Below the pieces are notes generated by a model that was not told the DNA's origin, made no database searches, and worked only from the letters and a program-made list of their open reading frames with translations. The position numbers and the translations under genes were made by a program. A stretch of 29,244 nt of DNA, taken from the IMG/VR virus record IMGVR_UViG_3300010151_000098, positions 1-29,244 of that record; one strand, written 5' to 3'. The DNA comes from a virus. Each line of letters starts with the position of its first letter. The stretch's first letter is position 1. Positions 21,442 to 29,244 of this stretch are shown here, in pieces.

Positions 21442-21641
21442 TGACTATCAGTAGAGGTAAGATTTCTAAACAGTTAAAACCTAAACTAGGCACAGGCAAG
21501 AGATTTAAAAACTTAACCAAAAAACTAAAAAAGAAGGGTGCTAAAGACCCCAAAGCTCTTGCAGCTTATATAGGTAGAAAAAAATATGGAAAGAAAAAAT
21601 TTCAAAAGTTATCATCTAAAGGAAGAAGGAGAGTATCATGA
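21441..21641 (+). CDS. small basic protein
   Basis: 66 residues, about 40% Lys/Arg. Contains the recurring phage pattern DPKALAAYIGRKKYGKKKFQ. Starts on the previous stop as TAATG and ends in ATGA with the next gene. It may be an internal DNA-binding virion protein. Confidence 0.7.
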   Translation: MTISRGKISKQLKPKLGTGKRFKNLTKKLKKKGAKDPKALAAYIGRKKYGKKKFQKLSSKGRRRVS

Positions 21642-21802
21642 AAGACTTTGTATCAGGGGCAGCAGCACGTAAGCTCCCTAATCTTGATCCAGATTTGAAC
21701 GAGATCGTAGGGCGTCCCACAGGACAGGGTTTTGGTGCAGCAAGAAAAGGACCAAGTGTAGTTGCCTCTTCTGACAAAGACCTCATGAAAGAGGAGGACT
21801 AG
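21638..21802 (+). CDS. small hypothetical protein
   Basis: 54 residues (MKDFVSGAAARKLPNLDPDL start), with GRPTGQGFGAARKGP in the middle. Translationally coupled to the preceding gene (ATGA) and behind an AAGGAGAG site. No assignment. Confidence 0.65.
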   Translation: MKDFVSGAAARKLPNLDPDLNEIVGRPTGQGFGAARKGPSVVASSDKDLMKEED

Positions 21803-21804
21803 TC

Positions 21805-22941
21805 ATGGCAACAACTAGAAAAAGACCATCAACAATAGCTCAAGCTAAAAAAGCCAAAAGTAAATTTTTTTATGGCAAAGGCAATAAAAAACTTGCTGCT
21901 GTGACTAAAGAAGATATGGAAAAAGCAGGATTTAAAAGTTTTGGCAGACAGTCTTTAAGAAAATATTTAGAGCAACAAAAAAACAAACCAAAACAAACTG
22001 CTGCAAAAGTTGCGCCTAGACCTAGACCTAGACCTGCACCTAAAGCTAGAGTACCTGCACCTGTTCTTAAAGCTAAAGAATCTGCACCTGCTCCTAAAAC
22101 TAAACCAGTAGGGAGAAAAACTACAGATGCTGGTACTTCAGATTGGCTCAAGAAAAAAGATCAGGAAATAGTGGGTCCAGCAGCTAAGACTCCTAAACCT
22201 AAACCTACTTCTAAACGTAAAACACCTACAGGTGCTGATCTTAATGCGCCTCAAATTCCTAAATCTAAATCTAAATCTAGACCTAGAAGAGGATCATCTG
22301 CTCCACTCTCCATGAGATCAGAAGGTGATAAGGGTTTTGAATCCTCATCACCATTTAAAAAATACGCTGATCCTTATAAGGATGTAGGTAGAGGTAAAAG
22401 AGGACAAAAAGGACAAGCTCCTGTTCCAACAACTGAAGAAAAAGTAGCAATGGCTGGACTTGCTCTTTCAGCTTTAGGAGGTCCAGGTACAATAGCTGGA
22501 AAAGCTGCTATTAAAGGAGCTACAAAATTTGGAAAACCTTTTATAACTAACTTGATAAAAAAAATAAAAGATTTAGCGCCAAAGCAACAAAAAGAAGTTT
22601 TAAAAGCAGTTAATAAAGGTAAAACTAAAACAGAAGCTGCAAAATTAGGACAGGATTCCATGAGAGTATTTACAGGTAGACAACCTTTAGCAAAAGATCG
22701 CGTTGAACCTTATATTACAAAAGTAAGTAAACCCTTGACTAAAGGAGAAAGCGAAGCTTCTCGTACAATGGACGCAGCTAGACAAACTCAACGTACAGAA
22801 ATTGATCCTGGTTATACAGGAGGAGCTTTAAAACGAGGTGGTCAAATTAAAAAATATAATAAAGGTGGTAAAGTTATAAAACGTAAAGAAGGTGGACAGG
22901 TTATGTCAGGTTCTGATCTTGTTTCATCTTTGTATGATTAA
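21805..22941 (+). CDS. Lys/Pro-rich protein with C-terminal GGQV tag
   Basis: 378 residues, about a third low complexity: a Lys/Ala/Pro-rich stretch (RPRPRPAPKARVPAPVLKAK and more, about 70-170), then a short Gly/Ala helix with a small hydrophobic core (AMAGLALSALGGPGTIAGKAA, about 214-235), then basic sequence. It ends GGQVMSGSDLVSSLYD, identical to the next gene product's end. The helix could cross a membrane, so it may act in DNA ejection (speculative). GAGGAGG site upstream. The last 66 bp are almost identical in the next gene. Confidence 0.7.
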   Translation: MATTRKRPSTIAQAKKAKSKFFYGKGNKKLAAVTKEDMEKAGFKSFGRQSLRKYLEQQKNKPKQTAAKVAPRPRPRPAPKARVPAPVLKAKESAPAPKTKPVGRKTTDAGTSDWLKKKDQEIVGPAAKTPKPKPTSKRKTPTGADLNAPQIPKSKSKSRPRRGSSAPLSMRSEGDKGFESSSPFKKYADPYKDVGRGKRGQKGQAPVPTTEEKVAMAGLALSALGGPGTIAGKAAIKGATKFGKPFITNLIKKIKDLAPKQQKEVLKAVNKGKTKTEAAKLGQDSMRVFTGRQPLAKDRVEPYITKVSKPLTKGESEASRTMDAARQTQRTEIDPGYTGGALKRGGQIKKYNKGGKVIKRKEGGQVMSGSDLVSSLYD

Positions 22942-22952
22942 GGATTTTAATT

Positions 22953-23495
22953 ATGGCTAATTCAAAAGATGATGAAGAATTTAATAAAATGATGTCACGA
23001 ATTATGGGACAACCTTGGCCTCCTTCTTCTAAAAAATCAAAGTCAAATGGATTAGGAATAACTCCTGGCTATTCACAAGAACAGGTTAATAAAATAATAC
23101 GTTCTCCTTCTAGTTCTAGAAATAGACCTAGTTCTAGAACTAGACGCATAAAAAAAGAACCCACTGTTGAACGTACTGTAGAAAATTATGGTCTTCCTAG
23201 AAAAGAACCTTTGATAAAAAAAGGACATGTTCGAGAAGAACCTACAGCTATGAAAAAAAGAATAAATAGAGATTTACGAGGTTTACCTAATAAAGAATTA
23301 AATAAGTTAATAAAAGATCATGAAACCAAGAAGTTTCGTTGGAGAGGTTATGATCCTTATTTAGATTTACCTTATACAGAACGAAAAATGAGAAAAGGAG
23401 CTACTGATTATAAAAAAGGTGGACAAATATCTAAACGTAAAAAAGGTGGACAGGTCATGTCAGGTTCTGATCTTGTTTCATCTTTGTACGATTAA
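22953..23495 (+). CDS. basic protein with the same C-terminal tag
   Basis: 180 residues, basic, mostly disordered in its first 90 residues (SSSRNRPSSRTRRIKKEP), with a helical part RDLRGLPNKELNKLIKDHE. Ends KRKKGGQVMSGSDLVSSLYD. The gene is notably A+T-rich. Its ATG is 11 nt after the previous stop. Function unknown; the tag is discussed in findings. Confidence 0.65.
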   Translation: MANSKDDEEFNKMMSRIMGQPWPPSSKKSKSNGLGITPGYSQEQVNKIIRSPSSSRNRPSSRTRRIKKEPTVERTVENYGLPRKEPLIKKGHVREEPTAMKKRINRDLRGLPNKELNKLIKDHETKKFRWRGYDPYLDLPYTERKMRKGATDYKKGGQISKRKKGGQVMSGSDLVSSLYD

Positions 23496-23506
23496 GGAGA
23501 AGTTAT

Positions 23507-23734
23507 ATGGCTAATGATAAATCTTTCAGTGATTTTTTTAGACAAACTGTAAATAAAAAACGTAAAATAAAAAATAAAAGGGATAACGCTAAAGAAAATG
23601 AATATGGTCCTGGTAATCAATTACCTAAGAAAAAACGTGCTGGTGGTGGAGACTTTAATATTGAAATGAAGATTCCTAAAGACATGGTTAATCAAGGTGT
23701 AATGTATGGTTACAAAAAAGGTGGTCAAGTTTAA
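23507..23734 (+). CDS. small basic protein ending KKGGQV
   Basis: 75 residues (MANDKSFSDFFRQTVNKKRK start), very basic, A+T-rich. Ends YKKGGQV, i.e. it stops where the tags of its two neighbours continue with MSGSDLV. It could be a shortened version of the same tag. GGAG before the ATG. Confidence 0.65.
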   Translation: MANDKSFSDFFRQTVNKKRKIKNKRDNAKENEYGPGNQLPKKKRAGGGDFNIEMKIPKDMVNQGVMYGYKKGGQV

Positions 23735-23758
23735 TATAATTAGTATTAGGAAAATATA

Positions 23759-24433
23759 ATGGCAACCAGTGGTACATTTAATTTTAACCTTGATATAGAT
23801 GAGGTTATACAAGAGGCAACAGAAATGATTGGGGGAGAAAATACCCTTGGTCATGAACCTGCCTCTGCTCGTCGTTCTATTAATCTGATGCTGACTGATT
23901 GGCAGAACAGAGGTGTTCTTCTATGGTCTACTGAAGTAACAGCAGTTACAGTAGCTGCCAGCGTTACTTCATATGCTTTAAGTAATTCTACTATTGATGC
24001 TCTGGAAGTAGTTGTCAATAGAGATGATACTGATATTCAATTAACAAGAATTTCTTTTGAAGAATATCTATTAATACCTAATAAAAAACAAACAGGCAGA
24101 GCCACTCAATATACTGTTAAAAGAGATAGAGATAATCCAACATTAAGCATCTGGCCTTTACCTGATAACAGTACAGATATATTAAAGATAGAACGTATAA
24201 GTGAATTAGAAGATGTTAATAAGTCAGCAGGACAAAATGCTGACATGCCTAAAAGATTCTTGCCTTGTCTTACATGTGGTCTAGCTTATTATATGTCAAT
24301 GAAAAGACCTAACATTGATCCAGCAAAAATTGCAATGCTTAAAGGAAACTATGAAGAACTATTGCTTAGAGCAATGGAAGAAGATAAAGAACGTGCAAGT
24401 ATTTTCTTTAGACCAAAAATCAGGACAGTCTGA
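23759..24433 (+). CDS. P22 gp4-like head-completion protein
   Basis: 224 residues. The N-terminal DEVIQEATEMIGG, a RSINLMLTDWQNRGVLLW helix, a beta domain (TSYALSNSTIDALEVVV) and GRATQYTVKRDRDNPTLSIWPLP are features of the P22 gp4 family that closes the portal after packaging. Starts after TAGGAAA; overlaps the next gene by 1 nt (TGATG). Confidence 0.75.
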   Translation: MATSGTFNFNLDIDEVIQEATEMIGGENTLGHEPASARRSINLMLTDWQNRGVLLWSTEVTAVTVAASVTSYALSNSTIDALEVVVNRDDTDIQLTRISFEEYLLIPNKKQTGRATQYTVKRDRDNPTLSIWPLPDNSTDILKIERISELEDVNKSAGQNADMPKRFLPCLTCGLAYYMSMKRPNIDPAKIAMLKGNYEELLLRAMEEDKERASIFFRPKIRTV

Positions 24434-24735
24434 TGGCAACAGATAGTAAAGCATTAGCTATATGTGATACTTGTGGTTTTAGATATCCTCATAGGGTAAT
24501 GAAACTAAATAGTTTTGGTTTATTAGTTTGTCCAGAAGATTATGAAGGTGCTTTCGATTTAAAGAATCATCCCCAAAATAAAATTCCTGATGTAAGGGAT
24601 GATGTTAAAATAAAAAATCCTAGACCTGATTCAGGAGGTCGTAACCTAGTGTGGAATACAGCTAACTTACTTTGGGATGGTACTCCTAATAATATGAGTG
24701 ATCAAGTAGTTTCACCAGTATGGAATAGCGCATGA
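24433..24735 (+). CDS. zinc-ribbon virion-region protein
   Basis: 100 residues. CDTCGFRYPHRVMKLNSFGLLVC is a CxxC plus single-Cys metal site (the fourth ligand may be the His or Asp nearby). C-terminus WNTANLLWDGTPNN resembles short phage proteins next to tail genes. Function unknown. TGATG start on the previous stop. Confidence 0.7.
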   Translation: MATDSKALAICDTCGFRYPHRVMKLNSFGLLVCPEDYEGAFDLKNHPQNKIPDVRDDVKIKNPRPDSGGRNLVWNTANLLWDGTPNNMSDQVVSPVWNSA

Positions 24736-26660
24736 GTGATTTTGATTTAACAGGTAAAAGAATAGCTGATACTTATAAAGGTCTGCTTAAACTTGCTGTA
24801 AGTGGTAATGGTGCTGTATCTTCTTCTCTTACACAAGTTGAGGGAGGAGATGGTACTAACACTGCTTTACTTGTAGCTACTGATTCTATTAGAATAGGAG
24901 GTGCTTTTGCAGTATCTTCTAATGCTTCTGTAGGAGGCTCTTTAAAAGTTAATGGAGATGTATGTGCAAGTTCTTACTTTGGAAGTGGTAGACATCTTAC
25001 CAGTATTGTAGCATCAGGAGATACTTCTGTAAGTTCTCTTATAGTTGCAAACACTGCTACAATTGGAGGAACTCTTTCTGTAGGTGGTGCAGTTAATCTT
25101 TTAAGTACTGCCACTGTCAGTGGAGCAGCAGGATTTCTTGGTACAGTCAGAGTAAGTGGTAATACTACACTGGGAGGTACTCTTGATATTGCAGGTAATA
25201 CCTCTGTAGGAGGAACTCTTATAACAACTGGAGCAGCTACGTTTGATGATGACGTATCTGTAAGCGGTAATGTAAATATAGGAGGTACAGCAACTGTTGC
25301 AGGAGCAGCTTCAATAGGAGGGGCTGTATCTATTGGAGGTGCAGTTAATCTTTTAAGTACTGCAACTGTTTCAGGTGCAGCAGGATTCTTAGGGTCTGTT
25401 AGAGTTAGTGGTGCTACCTCGCTTGAAGGGGCTACAGTCTTAGGATCAACTGTTACTGTAGCAGGAGCAGGACATTTTAAAGATGATGTATCTGTAAGTG
25501 GTAATGTTAATATTGGAGGTACAGTTACAATAGCAGGTGGTAATCTTCAAGCCACTAATGCTAAAGTTTGTGCAAGTGCTTTCTTTGGAGATGGCTCTAA
25601 CTTAACAGGAATTACAGCTTCAGTTGAAGGAAATGTTTCAGTTACTAATCTTCTTGTAGGAGGTACAGCCACAGTATCAGGTGATGCTACATTTAAAACT
25701 AATGTATCTGTAAGTGGTAATTTAGTAGTAGGAGGTACTACAACAATAGTAGGTGCAGCATCTATAGGAGGTGCAGTATCAATTGGTGGTGCAGTTAATC
25801 TTCTCAGTACAGCCACAGTATCAGGTGCAGCAGGATTCTTAGGAACTGTGCGAGTCAGTGGTAACACAACAGTTGGTGGTACGCTAGATGTTGCAGGTAA
25901 CACTTCAGTTGGTGGTACGTTTATGTCTACAGGTGCTGCTACCTTTGATGACGATGTATCTGTATCAGGTAATATTGTTATTGGTGGAACAGCAACAGTA
26001 GTTGGTGCAGCTTCAATAGGAGGTGCAGTATCTATAGGAGGTGCTGTAAATCTTTTAAGCACTGCTACAGTTAGTGGTGCAGCAGGATTCTTGGGAACAG
26101 TACGTGTAAGTGGTAATACAACTGTTGGAGGCACGTTAGATGTAGCTGGTAATACTTCGATAGGAGGTACATTTTTAGCTACAGGTGCTGCAACATTTGA
26201 TGATGATGCTTCAGTATCAGGTAATTTACATGTGGGAGGTACAGCCACGATTGGTGGGGCAGCACAGATTACAGGTAATGTAAGTCTGGGTGGTCAATTG
26301 TTCTTGGCTAAGTCAGGAGCAGCAGCTATATCAGCAACAGCTATTAATGGTATAACTTCTGTATCCTTAAACTTCTCTAATGCTCAAAACTTTCTTACCA
26401 CAGTTACAGCAGCACATACCCTGGCTAGACCTACTAATGCTACCAAAGGACAAACAGGAAGTATTTTCTTAGTTCAGTCAGGAGGTAGTGGTACATTGGC
26501 TTATAACACTTGTTGGAAATTTATAGGAGCAAGCGTACCAACTCTGGATGTAAGTAATGGTGCAGTGGGAAGACTAGATTATATTGTAGTATCTATCTCT
26601 AGTGATAGCACTGGAGAAAACATTCATGCAATTTTAACCAACGCATATGGAAATAGTTAG
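24732..26660 (+). CDS. repetitive tail fibre protein
   Basis: 642 residues. Four repeat units start at residues 118, 202, 352 and 436; the regular unit is 84 residues with the core GGAVNLLSTATVSGAAGFLG, then beta-rich Gly/Thr/Val runs of a left-handed-helix or beta-prism kind. The second unit carries an extra 66 residues including VCASAFFGDGSNLTGI, a motif also seen near residue 80 as VCASSYFGSGRHLTSI and common in phage fibre shafts. The last 110 residues are not repeated and may form the tip. It probably forms a trimeric side-fibre shaft. The ATG overlaps the previous stop. Confidence 0.85.
   Translation: MSDFDLTGKRIADTYKGLLKLAVSGNGAVSSSLTQVEGGDGTNTALLVATDSIRIGGAFAVSSNASVGGSLKVNGDVCASSYFGSGRHLTSIVASGDTSVSSLIVANTATIGGTLSVGGAVNLLSTATVSGAAGFLGTVRVSGNTTLGGTLDIAGNTSVGGTLITTGAATFDDDVSVSGNVNIGGTATVAGAASIGGAVSIGGAVNLLSTATVSGAAGFLGSVRVSGATSLEGATVLGSTVTVAGAGHFKDDVSVSGNVNIGGTVTIAGGNLQATNAKVCASAFFGDGSNLTGITASVEGNVSVTNLLVGGTATVSGDATFKTNVSVSGNLVVGGTTTIVGAASIGGAVSIGGAVNLLSTATVSGAAGFLGTVRVSGNTTVGGTLDVAGNTSVGGTFMSTGAATFDDDVSVSGNIVIGGTATVVGAASIGGAVSIGGAVNLLSTATVSGAAGFLGTVRVSGNTTVGGTLDVAGNTSIGGTFLATGAATFDDDASVSGNLHVGGTATIGGAAQITGNVSLGGQLFLAKSGAAAISATAINGITSVSLNFSNAQNFLTTVTAAHTLARPTNATKGQTGSIFLVQSGGSGTLAYNTCWKFIGASVPTLDVSNGAVGRLDYIVVSISSDSTGENIHAILTNAYGNS
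25083..26288 (+). repeat. tail fibre 84-codon repeats
   Basis: Repeat starts at nt 25083, 25335, 25785 and 26037: spacing 252, 450, 252. Protein sequence is conserved with many synonymous changes between units, so the repeats are old and kept by selection on protein. Confidence 0.85.
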
Positions 26661-26662
26661 AC

Positions 26663-29244
26663 ATGGTATTTTCTAATAATTTATTATTTGGTGCAGCAGC
26701 AGCAGCTAGTAGTGGTGCTGCATCATTTGACACCACCCTTATTGGTAATTCTGTCTGGTTAGATGGATCAGCAGATGGATTGACGAAACCAGCAAGCGAG
26801 TTTGATAATGAGGATGGCAAAGAATTTACGCTAGGCACTTGGTTTCAGCTTACAGAATTTGGGGTTGCTGGCGCATTATTTTGTGCTGGAAATGGAAGTG
26901 GCACTTACACATCACTACGTCATGCCGCAAATAATAAAATTTACCTACAGACTGAAGCTGGCTCTCATATTCTAAGCACAACAGCACTATTTAGGGATAT
27001 TGGTTGGTATCACGTATTAGTCAGCGTTGATACAACTCAAGCCACAGACACAAACAGAGTAAGAATGTTTATCAATGGAGTAGAGGCAGCACTTACAGGA
27101 ACATACCCTGCTCTAAATCACGCCTACGATTTTAATTTAGCCAGTGTCCATGAAGTTGGGGACAGCTACGAGAATGGTGCTTTTGAAGGCTATTTGGCGC
27201 AGTCGTTTATGATTGGCACCAAGTCGATTCAGCAAGGTGACTTTGCCATAACAGATTTTTTAGATTCATTTACATTTGGAACTAATGGTTCGCAGTATGT
27301 TCCTAAAAAAAATTCAGATATTGTAACTTTAACAGCAGCAGGAAGTGATAATTCTTTTTTACTAGACTATGCTAATAGCTCTGATCTGGGAAATGATACT
27401 AGTGGATATAATAATGATTTTACACCTACCGATATGGACGCTGATAATCAGACAGGGAGCAGTCCTTCAAGTGCATTTGCTACTTGGAATCCACTAAGAG
27501 TTAATACGCAAACTCAAACTTTTGCAGAAGGTAATCTTAGATTCTCCTCTAGTCAAACAAGCACTAATCCAGCAGCAACAGGAAACTATGGAGTTTCTTC
27601 TGGTAAATGGTATTGGGAAGTCTATGTAGTCGCACAGGGTAATACTTCTAACATGCTAGGAATCTGTGATGTAGAGGCAGGTCTAGAAGATGATACCAAT
27701 GCTCTTTATGCCAGTTCTTTAATGTATTCTTATGAATTTGCAGGGACAAAAAGAAATAACAATAGCAGTGCTTCATATGGAGACGCTATTGCCACTAACG
27801 ATATTGTTGGTATCGCTTTGGATATGGATAATGGAGGTGTTTACTTTTCAAAGAACGGTACTTTCCAAGCGAGCGGTGATCCTACCAGCGGTAGTTCACT
27901 GACCAATGCAGCATTTACAGGGTTAAACAGTGCTGGTTCTGGAACATTCCAACCTTATTACCTAGCTTATGCTAACGGTGATGGGGTAGCTAACTTTGGG
28001 CAAAGTCCTACGTTTAATGGTCAGACAACAGCAGGTGGTAATACTGATGCAAATGGGAGAGGTAATTTTAAATATTCTGTTCCCAGTGGGTATAAAGCTT
28101 TAACAAGTGCTAACCTATCTGCACCAGACTATCAAGGAATAGACTACTTTGCACCTACTCTCTACGAAGGTAATGGACGAAGTCAAAGAGTAGGAGACTT
28201 TGTACCGTTTACAGATGCCTTTGATGTGTCCTTCTCTGCTATGTTTGATGATGACGATGAAAGATTTCTATCAAGAACGTATTCAGCCAGCGACACAGCA
28301 AGATCAAGTAACTCTCAAGCTACAATTAGTTTTTGGATTAAAGTTTGTTTTAATGGTGGAGATCAAGAAATTTTATCTTGTTCTAATTCTTCTCAATCTG
28401 AAAGATTTAGACTTTATATAAATGATCAATCTGGTCAACAAGATATTTATATGACTCTTGATCATCCATCTAATCCTAATAGAGACTTCAGAATACCTAT
28501 AAGTTATTTGTCAGAATCAGAATGGGTAAATATTGTTTATAATATTGATGTTGATAATGGTACAGCAGCAGATAAAATAAAGGCATGGGTTAATGGTGTA
28601 CAGGTAACTAGTACAGTTACAACTTATCAAAGTGCAAGCAACGCAGATTATTTTCTCTTTGCGAATGAAGAGCATATGATAGGTAATTTAGCACCTTTAT
28701 CAGCAGGATACGCTGACAGTTTCCCATTAAATTCTTACCTCTCAGAATTTCAGATACTAGATGGGCAGTTGAAAGCACCTACTGATTTTGGTCAAGTAGA
28801 CACAGCTACTAATAGATGGGTGCCAAAAGATTATAAAACAAATGTAGGTGCATATGGAAACAGAGGTTTCTATATGGCATTTGCAAGTCCTACTGGTACT
28901 GGTAATGGTGTAGGAACAGATACTTCTGGCAATGGATTTAATTTTGCAGAAAAATATGGTGAGGATGGTTCTGGTTCTAGTTCAGGGTCAGCAGCGTGGT
29001 CAACGTCAGATCAGTTTAGCGACACACCTTCTAAAAACTTCCCAACATTTGATCCAACAAACAATGGTGCTGGAACATTAAGTGAAGGTAATACAAAAAT
29101 TGTTAGTGCCACAAATCAGCGTACAACGTATACAACTATGCCCATTCCAGCAACTGGACAATGGTACTGGGAAGTTGATGCCGCAAGCTATGCAACTGGA
29201 GGTGGGAGTTATTTTGGAGTAGTTCCAGCAAGTACTCCACTTCC
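26663..29244 (+). CDS. LamG/SPRY-domain lectin-like protein (partial)
   Basis: Reading frame open for 860 codons to the window end, so the C-terminus is missing. Order: LamG/concanavalin-like domain (about 30-200; FTLGTWFQL, WYHVLVSVD, VRMFINGV), a linker, SPRY-like domain (about 312-450; GKWYWEV and IALDMDNGGVYFSKNGTF), a second LamG-like domain (about 550-700; ISFWIKV, WVNIVYNID, IKAWVNGV), then a second SPRY beginning GQWYWEVDA (832-840). Both halves share linker signatures, such as YVPK and WVPK followed by TSG-N-F. This architecture occurs in phage appendage proteins that bind host sugars. A weak GGAAA lies 12 nt before the ATG. Confidence 0.8.
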   Translation, partial: MVFSNNLLFGAAAAASSGAASFDTTLIGNSVWLDGSADGLTKPASEFDNEDGKEFTLGTWFQLTEFGVAGALFCAGNGSGTYTSLRHAANNKIYLQTEAGSHILSTTALFRDIGWYHVLVSVDTTQATDTNRVRMFINGVEAALTGTYPALNHAYDFNLASVHEVGDSYENGAFEGYLAQSFMIGTKSIQQGDFAITDFLDSFTFGTNGSQYVPKKNSDIVTLTAAGSDNSFLLDYANSSDLGNDTSGYNNDFTPTDMDADNQTGSSPSSAFATWNPLRVNTQTQTFAEGNLRFSSSQTSTNPAATGNYGVSSGKWYWEVYVVAQGNTSNMLGICDVEAGLEDDTNALYASSLMYSYEFAGTKRNNNSSASYGDAIATNDIVGIALDMDNGGVYFSKNGTFQASGDPTSGSSLTNAAFTGLNSAGSGTFQPYYLAYANGDGVANFGQSPTFNGQTTAGGNTDANGRGNFKYSVPSGYKALTSANLSAPDYQGIDYFAPTLYEGNGRSQRVGDFVPFTDAFDVSFSAMFDDDDERFLSRTYSASDTARSSNSQATISFWIKVCFNGGDQEILSCSNSSQSERFRLYINDQSGQQDIYMTLDHPSNPNRDFRIPISYLSESEWVNIVYNIDVDNGTAADKIKAWVNGVQVTSTVTTYQSASNADYFLFANEEHMIGNLAPLSAGYADSFPLNSYLSEFQILDGQLKAPTDFGQVDTATNRWVPKDYKTNVGAYGNRGFYMAFASPTGTGNGVGTDTSGNGFNFAEKYGEDGSGSSSGSAAWSTSDQFSDTPSKNFPTFDPTNNGAGTLSEGNTKIVSATNQRTTYTTMPIPATGQWYWEVDAASYATGGGSYFGVVPASTPL

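Noticed and set aside
21870-22661. Two hydrophobic minus-strand ORFs
   Set aside because: Antisense of the Lys/Pro/Ala-rich gene; composition is an artefact of those codons.
23735-23758. TATAAT in the gap before the gp4-like gene as a promoter
   Set aside because: The only -35 candidate, TTACAA with an 18-nt spacer, is poor; A+T-rich surroundings make chance likely.
25547-26248. 233-residue ORF on the minus strand opposite the tail fibre
   Set aside because: Pro/Val/Ala-rich mirror of the repetitive Gly/Thr/Val codons; no ribosome site and antisense to a strongly supported gene.
1-29244. tRNA genes, CRISPR arrays, integrase
   Set aside because: No cloverleaf-like segment with a GTTCRANNC loop, no regularly spaced direct repeats, and no recombinase motif found on either strand.

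Overview
The window is a large part of a tailed bacteriophage genome, probably a podovirus of a Gram-negative, quite possibly marine, bacterium. The evidence is two convergently organised arms that diverge from one control region, a T7-gp4-type primase-helicase, a P22-like portal, a P22-gp4-like head-completion protein, a Mu-gpT-like capsid protein, a phage-borne GroES, and a SleB-type cell-wall hydrolase with a Sec signal. The last is common in phages of alphaproteobacteria. The DNA is A+T-rich overall. I see no integrase, repressor of a known family, tRNA or CRISPR. Host and lifestyle are inferences.

Left arm (about 19-10565, all on the minus strand): a dense string of about 34 mostly tiny genes read right to left, many joined by ATGA/TAATG overlaps. 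It starts next to the control region with unknown genes of higher G+C content. It then runs through micro-proteins (including single-helix membrane peptides of 29 and 38 residues), a DUF932-like protein, an HTH protein, several short phage proteins of conserved but unknown role, a Gp88-like Cys-rich protein and the SleB-type lysin, and ends with the primase-helicase. The replication genes presumably continue to the left of position 1.

Control region (about 10566-11382): about 800 bp without a convincing gene. It holds hairpins, inverted repeats and, at its right end, a perfect consensus sigma-70 promoter reading into the terminase gene. Around its left border and through the first leftward genes a 23-bp palindrome-like element (arms AGTTTTTC/GAAAAACT) recurs five times. 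Two of its copies are embedded in a duplicated 72-bp leader that folds on the minus strand into an unbroken hairpin of 21-22 pairs. A 26-bp inverted repeat brackets the first leftward gene.

Right arm (11383 to the end, plus strand): terminase large subunit, an A+T-rich gene with a zincin HELMH motif, two Cys-rich small proteins, portal, two small proteins, GroES, scaffold, a conserved head-region protein, a probable decoration protein, major capsid, a terminator, a small beta-rich protein, a head-tail adaptor, a run of basic, low-complexity proteins (two share an identical 16-residue C-terminal tag), the P22-gp4-like protein, a zinc-ribbon protein, an 84-residue-repeat tail fibre, and a very long LamG/SPRY lectin-like protein that is still open at the window end. 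These genes build head, connector and receptor-binding appendages. Host-type promoters before the terminase, zincin and scaffold genes suggest host RNA polymerase transcribes the late arm.
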